A stretch of 21,328 nt of DNA from contig JAEMQE010000023.1 in the NCBI GenBank assembly GCA_022758945.1, positions 1-21,328 on the forward strand, given 5' to 3'. Source of the stretch: Lentimicrobium sp. (lineage in GTDB: Bacteria > Bacteroidota > Bacteroidia > Flavobacteriales > Flavobacteriaceae). The translations under genes and the position numbers were made by a program. The first letter of the stretch is position 1. Every line of letters starts with the position of its first letter. This document shows, piece after piece, positions 9,293-15,254 of this stretch. The notes under the pieces were generated by a model. That model searched no databases. It saw only the letters and a program-made list of their open reading frames with translations, and was not told where the DNA came from.

Positions 9293-9790
9293 TTAAGCAA
9301 CCTCTTCGATATTTGCGAATTGGTTTTGAAGAGCAGAAATAACTCTTTGGGCTGGTGATTGAAGTAATCCAATGATTTCGCCGATAAGTTCTTCTTTCGA
9401 TTTGATAGTTGCCAAAGCATCTAATTGATCGTCTCCAATATAAACTTCTGCATTGATGTAAGCCCCTTTTAAAATTGGCTTAGCATTCTTTTTGCGGAAA
9501 TCTTTGATTATTTTTCCAGGTGCGTTAGCCACATCTGCAATAAAAATAGCGCTGTTACCTGTCAATACAGATGGTAAATCACCATAATCATTAGCCGAAG
9601 CTTCCATTGCTTTTGCAAGCAAAGTATTTTTAACTACCTCTAATTTTATACCTGCTTTAAAGCAAGCTCTTCTCAAGTTTGAAGTTGTTTCTGCGTTTAA
9701 TCCAGAAATATCAGATACATAAATAATATTTGTACCAGCTAACTGTGCAGTTAAATCTTCAATCGCGATTGATTTTTCTTCTCTAGTCAT
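9293..9790 (-). CDS. rplJ: 50S ribosomal protein L10
   Basis: The 165-residue L10 is the base of the ribosomal stalk. Its N-terminal domain binds 23S rRNA and its C-terminal helix binds L7/L12 dimers. The N-terminal segment MTREEKSIAIEDLTAQLAGT and the core ISGLNAETTSNLRRACFKAG then IKLEVVKNTLLAKAM are typical. The C-terminal part (GEIIGLLQSPAQRVISALQN) is the L12-binding region. It lies 22 bp after rplA, which leaves no room for a long L10-binding leader of the E. coli type directly upstream. If L10 autoregulates here, the site must be inside rplA or elsewhere (inference). Confidence 0.97.
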   Translation of the reverse strand: MTREEKSIAIEDLTAQLAGTNIIYVSDISGLNAETTSNLRRACFKAGIKLEVVKNTLLAKAMEASANDYGDLPSVLTGNSAIFIADVANAPGKIIKDFRKKNAKPILKGAYINAEVYIGDDQLDALATIKSKEELIGEIIGLLQSPAQRVISALQNQFANIEEVA

Positions 9791-9812
9791 ACTAAAAATT
9801 TTTAACTACCAA

Positions 9813-10502
9813 TTATACTGCTTTAGGATCCAATGCAATTGCAGGACTCATCGTGCTAGTTAGGTAAATACTTTTGATGTAAGTTCCTTTAGCCGCAGTT
9901 GGTTTAAGTTTGATTAATGTTTGAATAATTTCGTGAGCGTTATCTACAATTTTATCAGCATCGAAAGAGATTCTTCCAATTCCTGCATGTATGATACCAG
10001 TTTTGTCCACTTTAAAGTCGATTTTACCAGCTTTAACTTCTAGAACTGCTTTTGCAACATCCATAGTTACAGTACCAGTCTTTGGGTTAGGCATTAAACC
10101 TCTAGGTCCTAAAATACGACCTAATGGACCTAATTTTCCCATAACACTTGGCATAGTGATAATTACATCAACATCTGTCCAACCATCTTTAATTTTTTGT
10201 AAATATTCGTCAAGACCTACATAGTCTGCTCCTGCTTCTTTAGCTTCCGCTTCTTTGTCTGGAGTAACCAATGCCAATACTTTTACGTCTTTACCTGTTC
10301 CATGAGGTAATGCTACCACACCTCTAACCATTTGATTCGCTTTTCTTGGATCTACACCCAAACGTACTGCGATATCAACCGACTCATCAAATTTTGCAGA
10401 AGCAACCTCTTTTATTAATGCCGCAGCATCTTTTAAAGAGTATAATTTGTTCTTTTCAATTTTTGAAGCAGCCTCTTTTTGCTTTTTTGTCAATTTTGCC
10501 AT
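9813..10502 (-). CDS. rplA: 50S ribosomal protein L1
   Basis: The 229-residue L1 forms the mobile L1 stalk at the E site. Conserved segments are RGVVALPHGTGK (60-71), the hinge and second-domain signature LGPRGLMPNPKTGTV (131-145), and the C-terminal first-domain return strand (FKVDKTGIIHAGIGRISFDA). The length is normal. The start ATG is only 3 nt after the rplK stop, so the two are translationally close and probably coupled. In many bacteria L1 represses the rplK-rplA messenger by binding near the rplK start. I did not find a clear mimic of the rRNA site in the 66-bp nusG-rplK spacer. Confidence 0.98.
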   Translation of the reverse strand: MAKLTKKQKEAASKIEKNKLYSLKDAAALIKEVASAKFDESVDIAVRLGVDPRKANQMVRGVVALPHGTGKDVKVLALVTPDKEAEAKEAGADYVGLDEYLQKIKDGWTDVDVIITMPSVMGKLGPLGRILGPRGLMPNPKTGTVTMDVAKAVLEVKAGKIDFKVDKTGIIHAGIGRISFDADKIVDNAHEIIQTLIKLKPTAAKGTYIKSIYLTSTMSPAIALDPKAV

Positions 10503-10505
10503 GTC

Positions 10506-10952
10506 TTACGCTTGTTTTAGAGGAGAATCTCCTGTTACAGTTATACCCATAGATCTAGCTGTTCCTGCGATCATGCTCATAGCAGACTCGATTGTGAATG
10601 CATTTAAATCAACCATCTTGTCTTCCGCAATTGCTTTAATAACATCCCAAGTAACGCTAGCTACTTTCTTACGATTTGGTTCTCCTGAACCAGATTTAAG
10701 CTTTGCTGCATCCATTAATTGAACAGCAGCAGGTGGTGTTTTTACAACAAAATCGAAAGATTTGTCTTTATACACTGTAATTTGCACTGGGCAAACTTTA
10801 CCTGGTTTATCTTGGGTTCTAGCATTAAATTGCTTACAGAATTCCATGATATTAACACCAGCAGCACCTAAAGCAGGTCCAACCGGTGGCGACGGGTTCG
10901 CAGCACCTCCCTTAACTTGTAGTTTAACTACTTTACTAATCTCTTTAGCCAT
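10506..10952 (-). CDS. rplK: 50S ribosomal protein L11
   Basis: The 148-residue L11 binds the GTPase-associated centre of 23S rRNA with L10/L12 and is needed for RelA-type stringent sensing. The N-terminal signature PPVGPALGAAGVNIMEFCKQ is at 22-41. The C-terminal rRNA-binding domain has SGSGEPNRKKVASVTWDVIK and the family end motif ESAMSMIAGTARSMGI. The length is normal. It is preceded by a 66-bp spacer after nusG and followed 3 nt later by rplA. The leader before the ATG is A/T-rich with no Shine-Dalgarno. Confidence 0.98.
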   Translation of the reverse strand: MAKEISKVVKLQVKGGAANPSPPVGPALGAAGVNIMEFCKQFNARTQDKPGKVCPVQITVYKDKSFDFVVKTPPAAVQLMDAAKLKSGSGEPNRKKVASVTWDVIKAIAEDKMVDLNAFTIESAMSMIAGTARSMGITVTGDSPLKQA

Positions 10953-11018
10953 TTTTTTAAAAATTTAACACATTAACATTGGAAGCGAAAATGTGACTTA
11001 TTATATATGTAACAAAAA

Positions 11019-11570
11019 TTATACTTTTTCAACTTGCATAAACCCTAATTCCAATGGGGTTTTTCTTCCGAAAATTTTCACCATCACTTCTAGTTTACGC
11101 TTTTCTTCATTAATTTTCTCAACCGTTCCATTGAAACCGTTGAAAGGACCATCAATAACCTTAATAGTTTCACCTAAATTGAATGGGATAGCACGAGTAT
11201 CGGTATTTACAGCCAATTCATCTACTTTACCTAACATCCTGTTTACTTCAGAAAGTCGTAATGGTACTGGCTCTCCACCTTTTATTTCACCTAAAAACCC
11301 AATTACACTTGTTATAGACTTAATAATATGAGGAATTTCTCCAATCAGGTTTGCTTCAATCATTACATAACCAGGGAAATAAACTTTATCCTTGATTATT
11401 TTTTTTCCTTCTTTTACAGTAACTATCTTTTCAGTAGGAACCAGAACTTGTGAAACATAATCACCCATCCCTAATCTTGCGATTTCGGTTTCGATGTAGG
11501 CTTTCACTTTATTCTCTTGCCCACTTACTGCACGAACGACGTACCATTTTTTCATATTATTATCTGCCAT
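11019..11570 (-). CDS. nusG: Transcription elongation/antitermination factor NusG
   Basis: The 183-residue NusG binds the RNA polymerase clamp and couples polymerase to Rho or to the ribosome. The NGN domain spans about residues 7-115, beginning KKWYVVRAVSGQENKVKAYI and including KVYFPGYVMIEA. The KOW domain is at the C-terminus (about 132-183, GETIKVIDGPFNGFNGTVEK). It has the normal short architecture with no large insertion, unlike the specialised NusG paralogues of capsule loci. It lies 9 bp after secE, the conserved secE-nusG pair. Confidence 0.98.
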   Translation of the reverse strand: MADNNMKKWYVVRAVSGQENKVKAYIETEIARLGMGDYVSQVLVPTEKIVTVKEGKKIIKDKVYFPGYVMIEANLIGEIPHIIKSITSVIGFLGEIKGGEPVPLRLSEVNRMLGKVDELAVNTDTRAIPFNLGETIKVIDGPFNGFNGTVEKINEEKRKLEVMVKIFGRKTPLELGFMQVEKV

Positions 11571-11579
11571 AACAAAAAA

Positions 11580-11777
11580 TTATGCTTTTAACCAATTAAA
11601 AAAACCAGCCAATGTCTTTGCGAAAAGCTCATCTACTCCCCAAGTTGCTAAAGCAAATATTACGGAGAAAAGAGCAACAACAATCGTCAGACGTTGTACT
11701 TCGGACCATTCTGGCCAAGTTACATTTGATCTTAATTCTTCAAATGCTTCTGCTATGTAATTAACAACTTTTGTCAT
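11580..11777 (-). CDS. secE: Preprotein translocase subunit SecE
   Basis: The 65-residue SecE is the short, single-transmembrane form usual in non-enteric bacteria. The amphipathic N-terminal helix (MTKVVNYIAEAFEELRSNVT) leads to the conserved WPEWSEVQRL hinge (21-30). One membrane segment follows at about 30-47 (LTIVVALFSVIFALATWG). It clamps SecY in the SecYEG channel of the inner membrane. It lies 15 bp after tRNA-Trp and 9 bp before nusG, so the tRNA must be cut out of a transcript shared with these mRNAs unless an unseen promoter intervenes. Confidence 0.97.
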   Translation of the reverse strand: MTKVVNYIAEAFEELRSNVTWPEWSEVQRLTIVVALFSVIFALATWGVDELFAKTLAGFFNWLKA

Positions 11778-11792
11778 TATGATTTATTTTTA

Positions 11793-11866
11793 TGGCACGG
11801 GCGGAGGGATTCGAACCCCCATCAACGGTTTTGGAGACCGCTATTCTACCCTTGAACTACGCCCGT
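11793..11866 (-). tRNA. tRNA-Trp (CCA)
   Basis: This 74-nt gene on the minus strand has acceptor arms ACGGGCG and CGCCCGT, discriminator G and an encoded CCA. The D stem is GTTC/GAAT. The anticodon stem is GCGGT/ACCGT with loop CTCCAAA, so the anticodon is CCA for Trp. The T arm is GGGGG TTCGAAT CCCTC. All stems close, with wobble pairs only. It sits between tuf and secE. A strong terminator lies directly upstream and no promoter element is visible in the 58 bp after tuf. Confidence 0.97.
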
Positions 11867-11872
11867 TCGTTA

Positions 11873-11906
11873 AAAACCAGTTCCGATAGCTATCGGAACT
11901 GGTTTT
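11873..11906. terminator. Perfect 34-bp palindromic terminator between tuf and tRNA-Trp
   Basis: The 34 bases from 11873 to 11906 are a perfect palindrome: AAAACCAGTTCCGATAG then its complement, no mismatch. On the minus strand it ends in a run of five Ts, so it should act as an intrinsic terminator for tuf, 18 bp past the tuf stop. The core CCGATAGCTATCGG is, from memory, a frequent intergenic palindrome in Flavobacterium genomes. It can form a hairpin in both directions, although nothing converges on it here. Confidence 0.85.
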
Positions 11907-11924
11907 ATAAACTTTTATATATTA

Positions 11925-13109
11925 CTATAGAATTTCAGTTACCTGACCTGCACCTACAGTTCTACCACCTTCACGGATAGCAAAACGTAAACCTACATTC
12001 ATTGCAATTGGGCTCAATAAAGCTACTTCAATAGTTAAGTTGTCCCCTGGAATCACCATCTCTACACCTGCTGGCAAAGTGATAACTCCAGTTACGTCAG
12101 TTGTACGAACGTAAAACTGTGGACGGTAGTTATTATGAAATGGTGTGTGACGACCACCTTCTTCTTTTTTCAAGATATAAACCTCAGCTTTAAAGTGATT
12201 GTGTGGTTTTACTGATCCTGGTTTGATAATAACCATTCCACGTTTGATGTCAGATTTGTCAACACCACGCAACAATAAACCTACGTTATCTCCAGCTTCA
12301 CCTCTATCAAGGATTTTACGGAACATTTCAACTCCAGTAACTGTAGAAGTTAATTTTTCAGCTCCCATACCAATGATTTCAACAGGATCTCCTGTGTTTG
12401 CAATACCTGTTTCGATACGACCTGTAGCAACAGTTCCACGACCAGTAATTGTAAATACATCTTCAACCGGCATTAAGAAAGGTTTTGCAATATCACGAAC
12501 TGGTTCTTGAATCCAGCTATCACAAGCTTCCATTAATTCTAAAATTTTTGGAGTCCAAACTGGATCATTATTTAATCCACCTAGAGCTGAACCTTGAATT
12601 ACAGGACAGTTGTCTCCGTCATATTCGTAGAAATTCAATAAATCTCTAATTTCCATTTCAACAAGTTCTAACAACTCTTCATCATCAACCATATCCACTT
12701 TGTTCATGAATACTACCATTCTAGGAATACCAACCTGGCGACCTAAAAGGATGTGCTCACGTGTTTGTGGCATTGGTCCGTCTGTAGCAGCTACAACAAG
12801 AATAGCACCATCCATTTGAGCAGCACCAGTAACCATGTTTTTTACGTAATCCGCGTGACCAGGACAGTCAACGTGTGCGTAGTGACGGTTAGCAGTTTCA
12901 TACTCAACGTGAGATGTATTAATTGTAATACCTCTTTCTTTTTCTTCTGGAGCATTATCAATTTGATCAAATGATTTTGCTTGACAGTAACCAGCATCAG
13001 ATAACACTTTAGTTATTGCTGCAGTTAAAGTTGTTTTTCCGTGATCCACGTGTCCGATAGTCCCAATATTTAAATGGGGTTTGTTACGGTTAAAGGTTTC
13101 TTTTGCCAT
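11925..13109 (-). CDS. tuf: Elongation factor Tu
   Basis: The 394-residue EF-Tu delivers aminoacyl-tRNA to the ribosome in a GTP-dependent cycle. GTP-binding motifs are GHVDHGKT (19-26), switch I RGITI (59-63), DCPGH (81-85), NKVD (136-139) and GSALGG (173-178). Domain 2 begins around FLMPVEDVFTITGRGTVATG and domain 3 contains GGRHTPFHNNYRPQFYVRTT. The length is typical. The reading frame ends with TAG followed directly by TAA. It is preceded by three tRNA genes, 55 bp before the ATG, and followed by a strong terminator. Only an A-rich leader precedes the ATG. Confidence 0.99.
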   Translation of the reverse strand: MAKETFNRNKPHLNIGTIGHVDHGKTTLTAAITKVLSDAGYCQAKSFDQIDNAPEEKERGITINTSHVEYETANRHYAHVDCPGHADYVKNMVTGAAQMDGAILVVAATDGPMPQTREHILLGRQVGIPRMVVFMNKVDMVDDEELLELVEMEIRDLLNFYEYDGDNCPVIQGSALGGLNNDPVWTPKILELMEACDSWIQEPVRDIAKPFLMPVEDVFTITGRGTVATGRIETGIANTGDPVEIIGMGAEKLTSTVTGVEMFRKILDRGEAGDNVGLLLRGVDKSDIKRGMVIIKPGSVKPHNHFKAEVYILKKEEGGRHTPFHNNYRPQFYVRTTDVTGVITLPAGVEMVIPGDNLTIEVALLSPIAMNVGLRFAIREGGRTVGAGQVTEIL

Positions 13110-13164
13110 TTTACTTAATTTTTAATCTTAGTTATTTATTAGTGTTCAATTTTATACTTTGTTG

Positions 13165-13236
13165 AGCCAACTACGGGAATTGAACCCGTGACCTCTTCCT
13201 TACCAAGGAAGCACTCTACCCCTGAGCTAAGTCGGC
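13165..13236 (-). tRNA. tRNA-Thr (GGU)
   Basis: The minus-strand acceptor arms are GCCGACT and AGTTGGC, with one G-T pair and discriminator T. CCA is not encoded (the flank reads CAA). The anticodon stem is CTTCC/GGAAG with loop TTGGTAA, so the anticodon is GGT, reading ACC and ACU. The T arm is CGGG TTCAATT CCCG. It is the last tRNA before tuf, in the same position as thrT in the E. coli tufB operon. Confidence 0.97.
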
Positions 13237-13243
13237 AGTTTTT

Positions 13244-13320
13244 AGATTACAGATTGCAGATTTCAGATGTTAGACAAAAAATCTAACTTTAAAATCTGCC
13301 ATCTAAAATCTGCCATCTGG
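13244..13320. repeat. Heptad repeats between tRNA-Thr(GGU) and tRNA-Tyr
   Basis: Two adjoining period-7 tracts lie in opposite orientation. Units at 13244-13278 are AGATTAC, AGATTGC, AGATTTC, AGATGTT and AGACAAA. Units at 13293-13320 are AATCTGC, CATCTAA, AATCTGC and CATCTGG. GTTAGA (13269-13274) and TCTAAC (13282-13287) can form a stem at the junction. The tract fills the place where E. coli has tRNA-Gly. Confidence 0.8.
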
Positions 13321-13322
13321 CT

Positions 13323-13406
13323 TGGTGGGGAGAGCAGGATTCGAACCTGCGAAGTTCACACAGCAGATTTACAGTCTGCCCTCGTTGGCCGCTTGAGTAT
13401 CTCCCC
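13323..13406 (-). tRNA. tRNA-Tyr (GUA)
   Basis: This is an 84-nt class II tRNA with a long variable arm. The acceptor is GGGGAGA/TCTCCCC with discriminator A and encoded CCA. The anticodon stem is GCAGA/TCTGC with loop CTGTAAA, so the anticodon is GTA. The T arm is GCAGG TTCGAAT CCTGC. All stems close. It is the middle gene of the tRNA group upstream of tuf. Confidence 0.97.
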
Positions 13407-13412
13407 AGACAA

Positions 13413-13440
13413 TTTATGATTTTAGATTTATGATTTTAGA
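13413..13440. repeat. Heptad repeat after tRNA-Tyr 5' end (14-mer twice)
   Basis: The units are TTTATGA, TTTTAGA, TTTATGA and TTTTAGA: two exact copies of a 14-mer made of two heptads. It occupies the spacer between tRNA-Tyr and tRNA-Thr(UGU). Confidence 0.8.
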
Positions 13441-13502
13441 ATAACCCAAAACCAACACCACCATCCATAAATCAAAACTTTTTTATCTTTTGCCTTCTAC
13501 AG

Positions 13503-13530
13503 AAATCTGAAATCTAAATTCAGAAATCTA
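13503..13530. repeat. Heptad repeat next to tRNA-Thr(UGU)
   Basis: The units are AAATCTG, AAATCTA, AATTCAG and AAATCTA, in the same spacer as the previous tract but roughly in reverse-complement orientation to it. The stretch between the two tracts (13441-13502) has no clear repeat. Confidence 0.7.
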
Positions 13531-13540
13531 CAATTTTTAG

Positions 13541-13614
13541 AGCCGGCGGAGGGACTCGAACCCACGACCTGCTGATTACAAATCAGCTGCTCTAGCCAAC
13601 TGAGCTACGCTGGC
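13541..13614 (-). tRNA. tRNA-Thr (UGU), with two stem mismatches
   Basis: The anticodon stem is GCTGA/TCAGC with loop TTTGTAA, giving anticodon TGT for ACA and ACG. The D arm is GCTC/GAGC. The acceptor arms GCCAGCG and CGCCGGC leave an A4-C69 mismatch. The T arm GTGGG/CCCTC leaves a T-T mismatch at 50-64. The discriminator is T and CCA is not encoded. It is the first gene of the tRNA group, matching E. coli thrU, and has its own strong promoter-like site upstream. Confidence 0.93.
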
Positions 13615-13623
13615 AATATCAAT

Positions 13624-13651
13624 AAAAAAAGTCCGCTATTTCTAACGGACT
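13624..13651 (-). terminator. Intrinsic terminator after hpf
   Basis: On the minus strand AGTCCG (13651-13646) and CGGACT (13635-13630) form a 6-bp stem with a 10-nt loop, followed by six Ts (13629-13624). It lies 55 bp past the hpf stop and just before tRNA-Thr(UGU). Its 5' arm begins 1 nt after the -7 element of the tRNA promoter. Confidence 0.75.
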
Positions 13652-13652
13652 G

Positions 13653-13684
13653 CAAATGTATATCTTTTTGTTTTTTAATCAAAA
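13653..13684 (-). promoter_or_regulatory. Bacteroidota-type promoter of the tRNA-tuf operon
   Basis: On the minus strand TTTTG (13684-13680) is followed by a 19-nt spacer and TACATTTG (13660-13653), an exact match to TAnnTTTG. Transcription should begin about 3-5 nt further on, around 13651-13647, which is inside the 5' arm of the hpf terminator hairpin. This is the best promoter match I found in the window. Confidence 0.75.
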
Positions 13685-13705
13685 CAATTTTATAAAAAAT
13701 TTAGA

Positions 13706-14008
13706 TTAAATATGTGTATTGATTTTTTCTTTTCTTTTTACTAACAAACGCTCTATAGATTCTGCTGCAAGCTCTATTGCTTCTTCAAAAGTTTTGCATT
13801 GTTTTTTTACTAAAAAATCGTCACCGGGAACAATAATTTTCATCTCCACGATTTTATTTTCCTTGTCACTTGTCTTTTCTACTTTCAAATAAACGTCAGA
13901 GGATACTACTTTATCGTAATACTTTTCTAATTTTGACATTCTTTCTTGAACGAAATCTACTAGTTTTCTGTCAACAGTAAAGTTAACTGCGTGAACATCT
14001 ACCTTCAT
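13706..14008 (-). CDS. hpf: Ribosome hibernation-promoting factor, short HPF/RaiA type
   Basis: This 100-residue protein (MKVDVHAVNFTVDRKLVDFV) has the beta-alpha-beta-beta-beta-alpha layout of the HPF/RaiA family, which binds the decoding site of idle 30S subunits. The Lys-rich C-terminal helix (ERLLVKRKEKINTHI) fits rRNA contact. It is the short form, without the C-terminal dimerisation domain of long HPF. I chose ATG at 14006-14008; a possible TTG two codons earlier is not convincing. It follows the Xer recombinase after 33 bp with no hairpin between them, so the two are probably co-transcribed. A terminator follows it. RaiA/YfiA is an alternative name. Confidence 0.92.
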   Translation of the reverse strand: MKVDVHAVNFTVDRKLVDFVQERMSKLEKYYDKVVSSDVYLKVEKTSDKENKIVEMKIIVPGDDFLVKKQCKTFEEAIELAAESIERLLVKRKEKINTHI

Positions 14009-14041
14009 AATCAATTTTTTTTAGGGGTTAAAAATTTAGAA

Positions 14042-14938
14042 TTATTTTTGATTTCTTGGATGAGCATTTTCATAAACTTTCTTGAGTTCCAATAAACTAC
14101 TATGCGTATAGACTTGTGTCGATGCTAAACTTGAATGTCCTAATAATTCTTTTACTGAATTTAAATCGGCTCCGTTATTTAATAAGTGGGTCGCAAATGT
14201 ATGTCTTAATATGTGCGGACTTTTCTTTACTTTCTCGGAGACAGTACTAAAGTAAGTATTTATTAATCGATATACAAATGAATCATTTAACTTTAACCCT
14301 TTTTTAGTGAGAAAAAAATAGTCATTATCCGTAACCTTCTCTAAATGTGCCCTTTCGTTTAAATACAAAATTAATTGTTGGGATACTATTGGCAATATTG
14401 GAATTATCCGTTCTTTATTTCTTTTGCCAAGAACTTTTATCGTATTGCTTGACGAATTTACATTAGTTATTTTCAGATGAATTAGTTCTGTTCTTCGGAT
14501 TCCGGTGGTATAAAACAAATCGATTATGAGCTTGTCTCTTATCTCTTCGAAACCTACTGGATTTGAAATTTGACTTAATACTTCGGCTACTTCATTCTCT
14601 GAAAAAGGAATTTGAAGCGTTTTGGGAGTTTTTAAAGCTTTGTGTTTTAGCAGCGGACTAACTTCTATTTGTTTTGTTTTTAACAGGAATTTATAAAAGG
14701 CTTTTAACGAGGCAATCTTTCTATTGACGGACACATTCGAAATATTGTCATCTACAAGCGAAACAATCCAACTTCTGATTTGGCTGTAGTTTGCCTGATC
14801 TATATTTTCCTCGTTAAATTGATTTTTATTGAATGATTCAAAGAACCCTATATCATTCAAATACGCATTTACGGTATGTGGAGAATAGTTTTTCTCCAAT
14901 TGCAGATAATCTCTAAATACGTCCTTATTATTAGTCAT
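14042..14938 (-). CDS. xerC: Xer-type tyrosine recombinase
   Basis: This 298-residue site-specific recombinase matches the XerC/XerD length. The N-terminal SAM-like core-binding domain is at about 1-90 (FRDYLQLEKNYSPHTVNAYL). The catalytic domain carries the full set of active-site residues: Arg148 (TTGIRRTEL), Lys172 (LGKRNKER), His242 and Arg245 (SPHILRHTFATHLL), His268 (LLGHSS) and nucleophile Tyr277 (TQVYTH). The family acts at dif to resolve chromosome dimers. The place between rpsU and hpf, with no phage genes nearby, argues for the housekeeping Xer protein over a mobile integrase. XerC versus XerD cannot be settled from sequence alone, so the symbol is tentative. The ATG touches the T-run of the upstream terminator-like hairpin, giving an unusually short leader. 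Confidence 0.93.
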   Translation of the reverse strand: MTNNKDVFRDYLQLEKNYSPHTVNAYLNDIGFFESFNKNQFNEENIDQANYSQIRSWIVSLVDDNISNVSVNRKIASLKAFYKFLLKTKQIEVSPLLKHKALKTPKTLQIPFSENEVAEVLSQISNPVGFEEIRDKLIIDLFYTTGIRRTELIHLKITNVNSSSNTIKVLGKRNKERIIPILPIVSQQLILYLNERAHLEKVTDNDYFFLTKKGLKLNDSFVYRLINTYFSTVSEKVKKSPHILRHTFATHLLNNGADLNSVKELLGHSSLASTQVYTHSSLLELKKVYENAHPRNQK

Positions 14939-14985
14939 AAAAAAACCGTTAGTATCAAAGATATTAAACTTTAATGACTAACGGT
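14939..14985 (-). terminator. Terminator-like hairpin after rpsU, abutting the xer start
   Basis: On the minus strand ACCGTTAGT (14985-14977) pairs perfectly with ACTAACGGT (14953-14945), with a 23-nt loop in which AAAG and CTTT can extend the stem. Six Ts (14944-14939) lead straight into the ATG of the recombinase gene. It is 22 bp past the rpsU stop. Confidence 0.7.
14956..14963 (-). promoter_or_regulatory. -7 promoter element inside the terminator loop (xer)
   Basis: TATCTTTG on the minus strand matches TAnnTTTG exactly and lies in the loop of the rpsU terminator hairpin. Initiation about 3 nt later would begin at the 3' arm and give a leader of about 15 nt. No good -33 TTG is present at the right spacing, so this is a weaker call than the tRNA promoter. 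Confidence 0.45.
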
Positions 14986-15007
14986 ACTTTATTTTGATAG
15001 AAAATAA

Positions 15008-15205
15008 TTAACTATTCTCTATGTTGTCTCTCATATTCTGGATATAAGCCGCTTTTTGAATTTTGGCTCTGTTGGTAACTGATGGTTTTATAAAAGCAGT
15101 ACGTGCTCTTAGTTGACGAACAGTTCCTGTTTTGTCAAATTTTCTTTTATAGCGCTTTAATGCTCTATCGATATTTTCTCCGTCTTTAATTGGTATAATT
15201 AACAT
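15008..15205 (-). CDS. rpsU: 30S ribosomal protein bS21
   Basis: The 65-residue bS21 (MLIIPIKDGENIDRALKRYK then RKFDKTGTVRQLRARTAF) is recognised by its basic first half and family-typical C-terminal helix (AKIQKAAYIQNMRD). I placed the start at ATG 15203-15205. An in-frame upstream extension runs through the Shine-Dalgarno and is not credible. bS21 sits at the 30S platform. In Bacteroidota it is known to help hide the 3' end of 16S rRNA, which explains why these genomes rarely use Shine-Dalgarno sites. rpsU itself is the exception here: AGGAGGTG stands upstream, in line with the reported autoregulation by bS21. Next come a terminator-like hairpin and the Xer recombinase. Confidence 0.96.
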   Translation of the reverse strand: MLIIPIKDGENIDRALKRYKRKFDKTGTVRQLRARTAFIKPSVTNRAKIQKAAYIQNMRDNIENS

Positions 15206-15213
15206 AATATAGA

Positions 15214-15221
15214 CACCTCCT
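15214..15221 (-). promoter_or_regulatory. Strong Shine-Dalgarno of rpsU
   Basis: AGGAGGTG on the minus strand is an 8-nt perfect complement to the canonical 16S rRNA tail, 8 nt before the rpsU ATG. No other gene in the window has even a GGAG at this distance. It fixes the rpsU start and is the expected sensor for free ribosomes lacking bS21. Confidence 0.9.
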
Positions 15222-15234
15222 CTCGTTAAGGCTG

Positions 15235-15242
15235 CAAAAGTA
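15235..15242 (-). promoter_or_regulatory. -7 promoter element of rpsU
   Basis: TACTTTTG on the minus strand matches TAnnTTTG and is followed by CAG, as in the tRNA promoter. Initiation near 15232 would give a leader of about 27 nt that contains the Shine-Dalgarno. A matching -33 TTG is not obvious. Confidence 0.5.
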
Positions 15243-15254
15243 ATCAATTTTTTG

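Noticed and set aside
13244..13320. Possible CRISPR or other spaced array
   Set aside because: The units are 7 nt, contiguous and degenerate, with no unique spacers and no cas genes nearby.
14042..14938. Tyrosine recombinase as a phage or island integrase
   Set aside because: Length and catalytic residues match the housekeeping Xer proteins, and the flanks are rpsU, hpf and tRNA genes with no phage genes or visible attachment-site duplication.
15206..15247. Longer rpsU start 14 codons upstream
   Set aside because: It would translate the Shine-Dalgarno itself and overlap the predicted promoter; bS21 begins at MLIIPIKDG.
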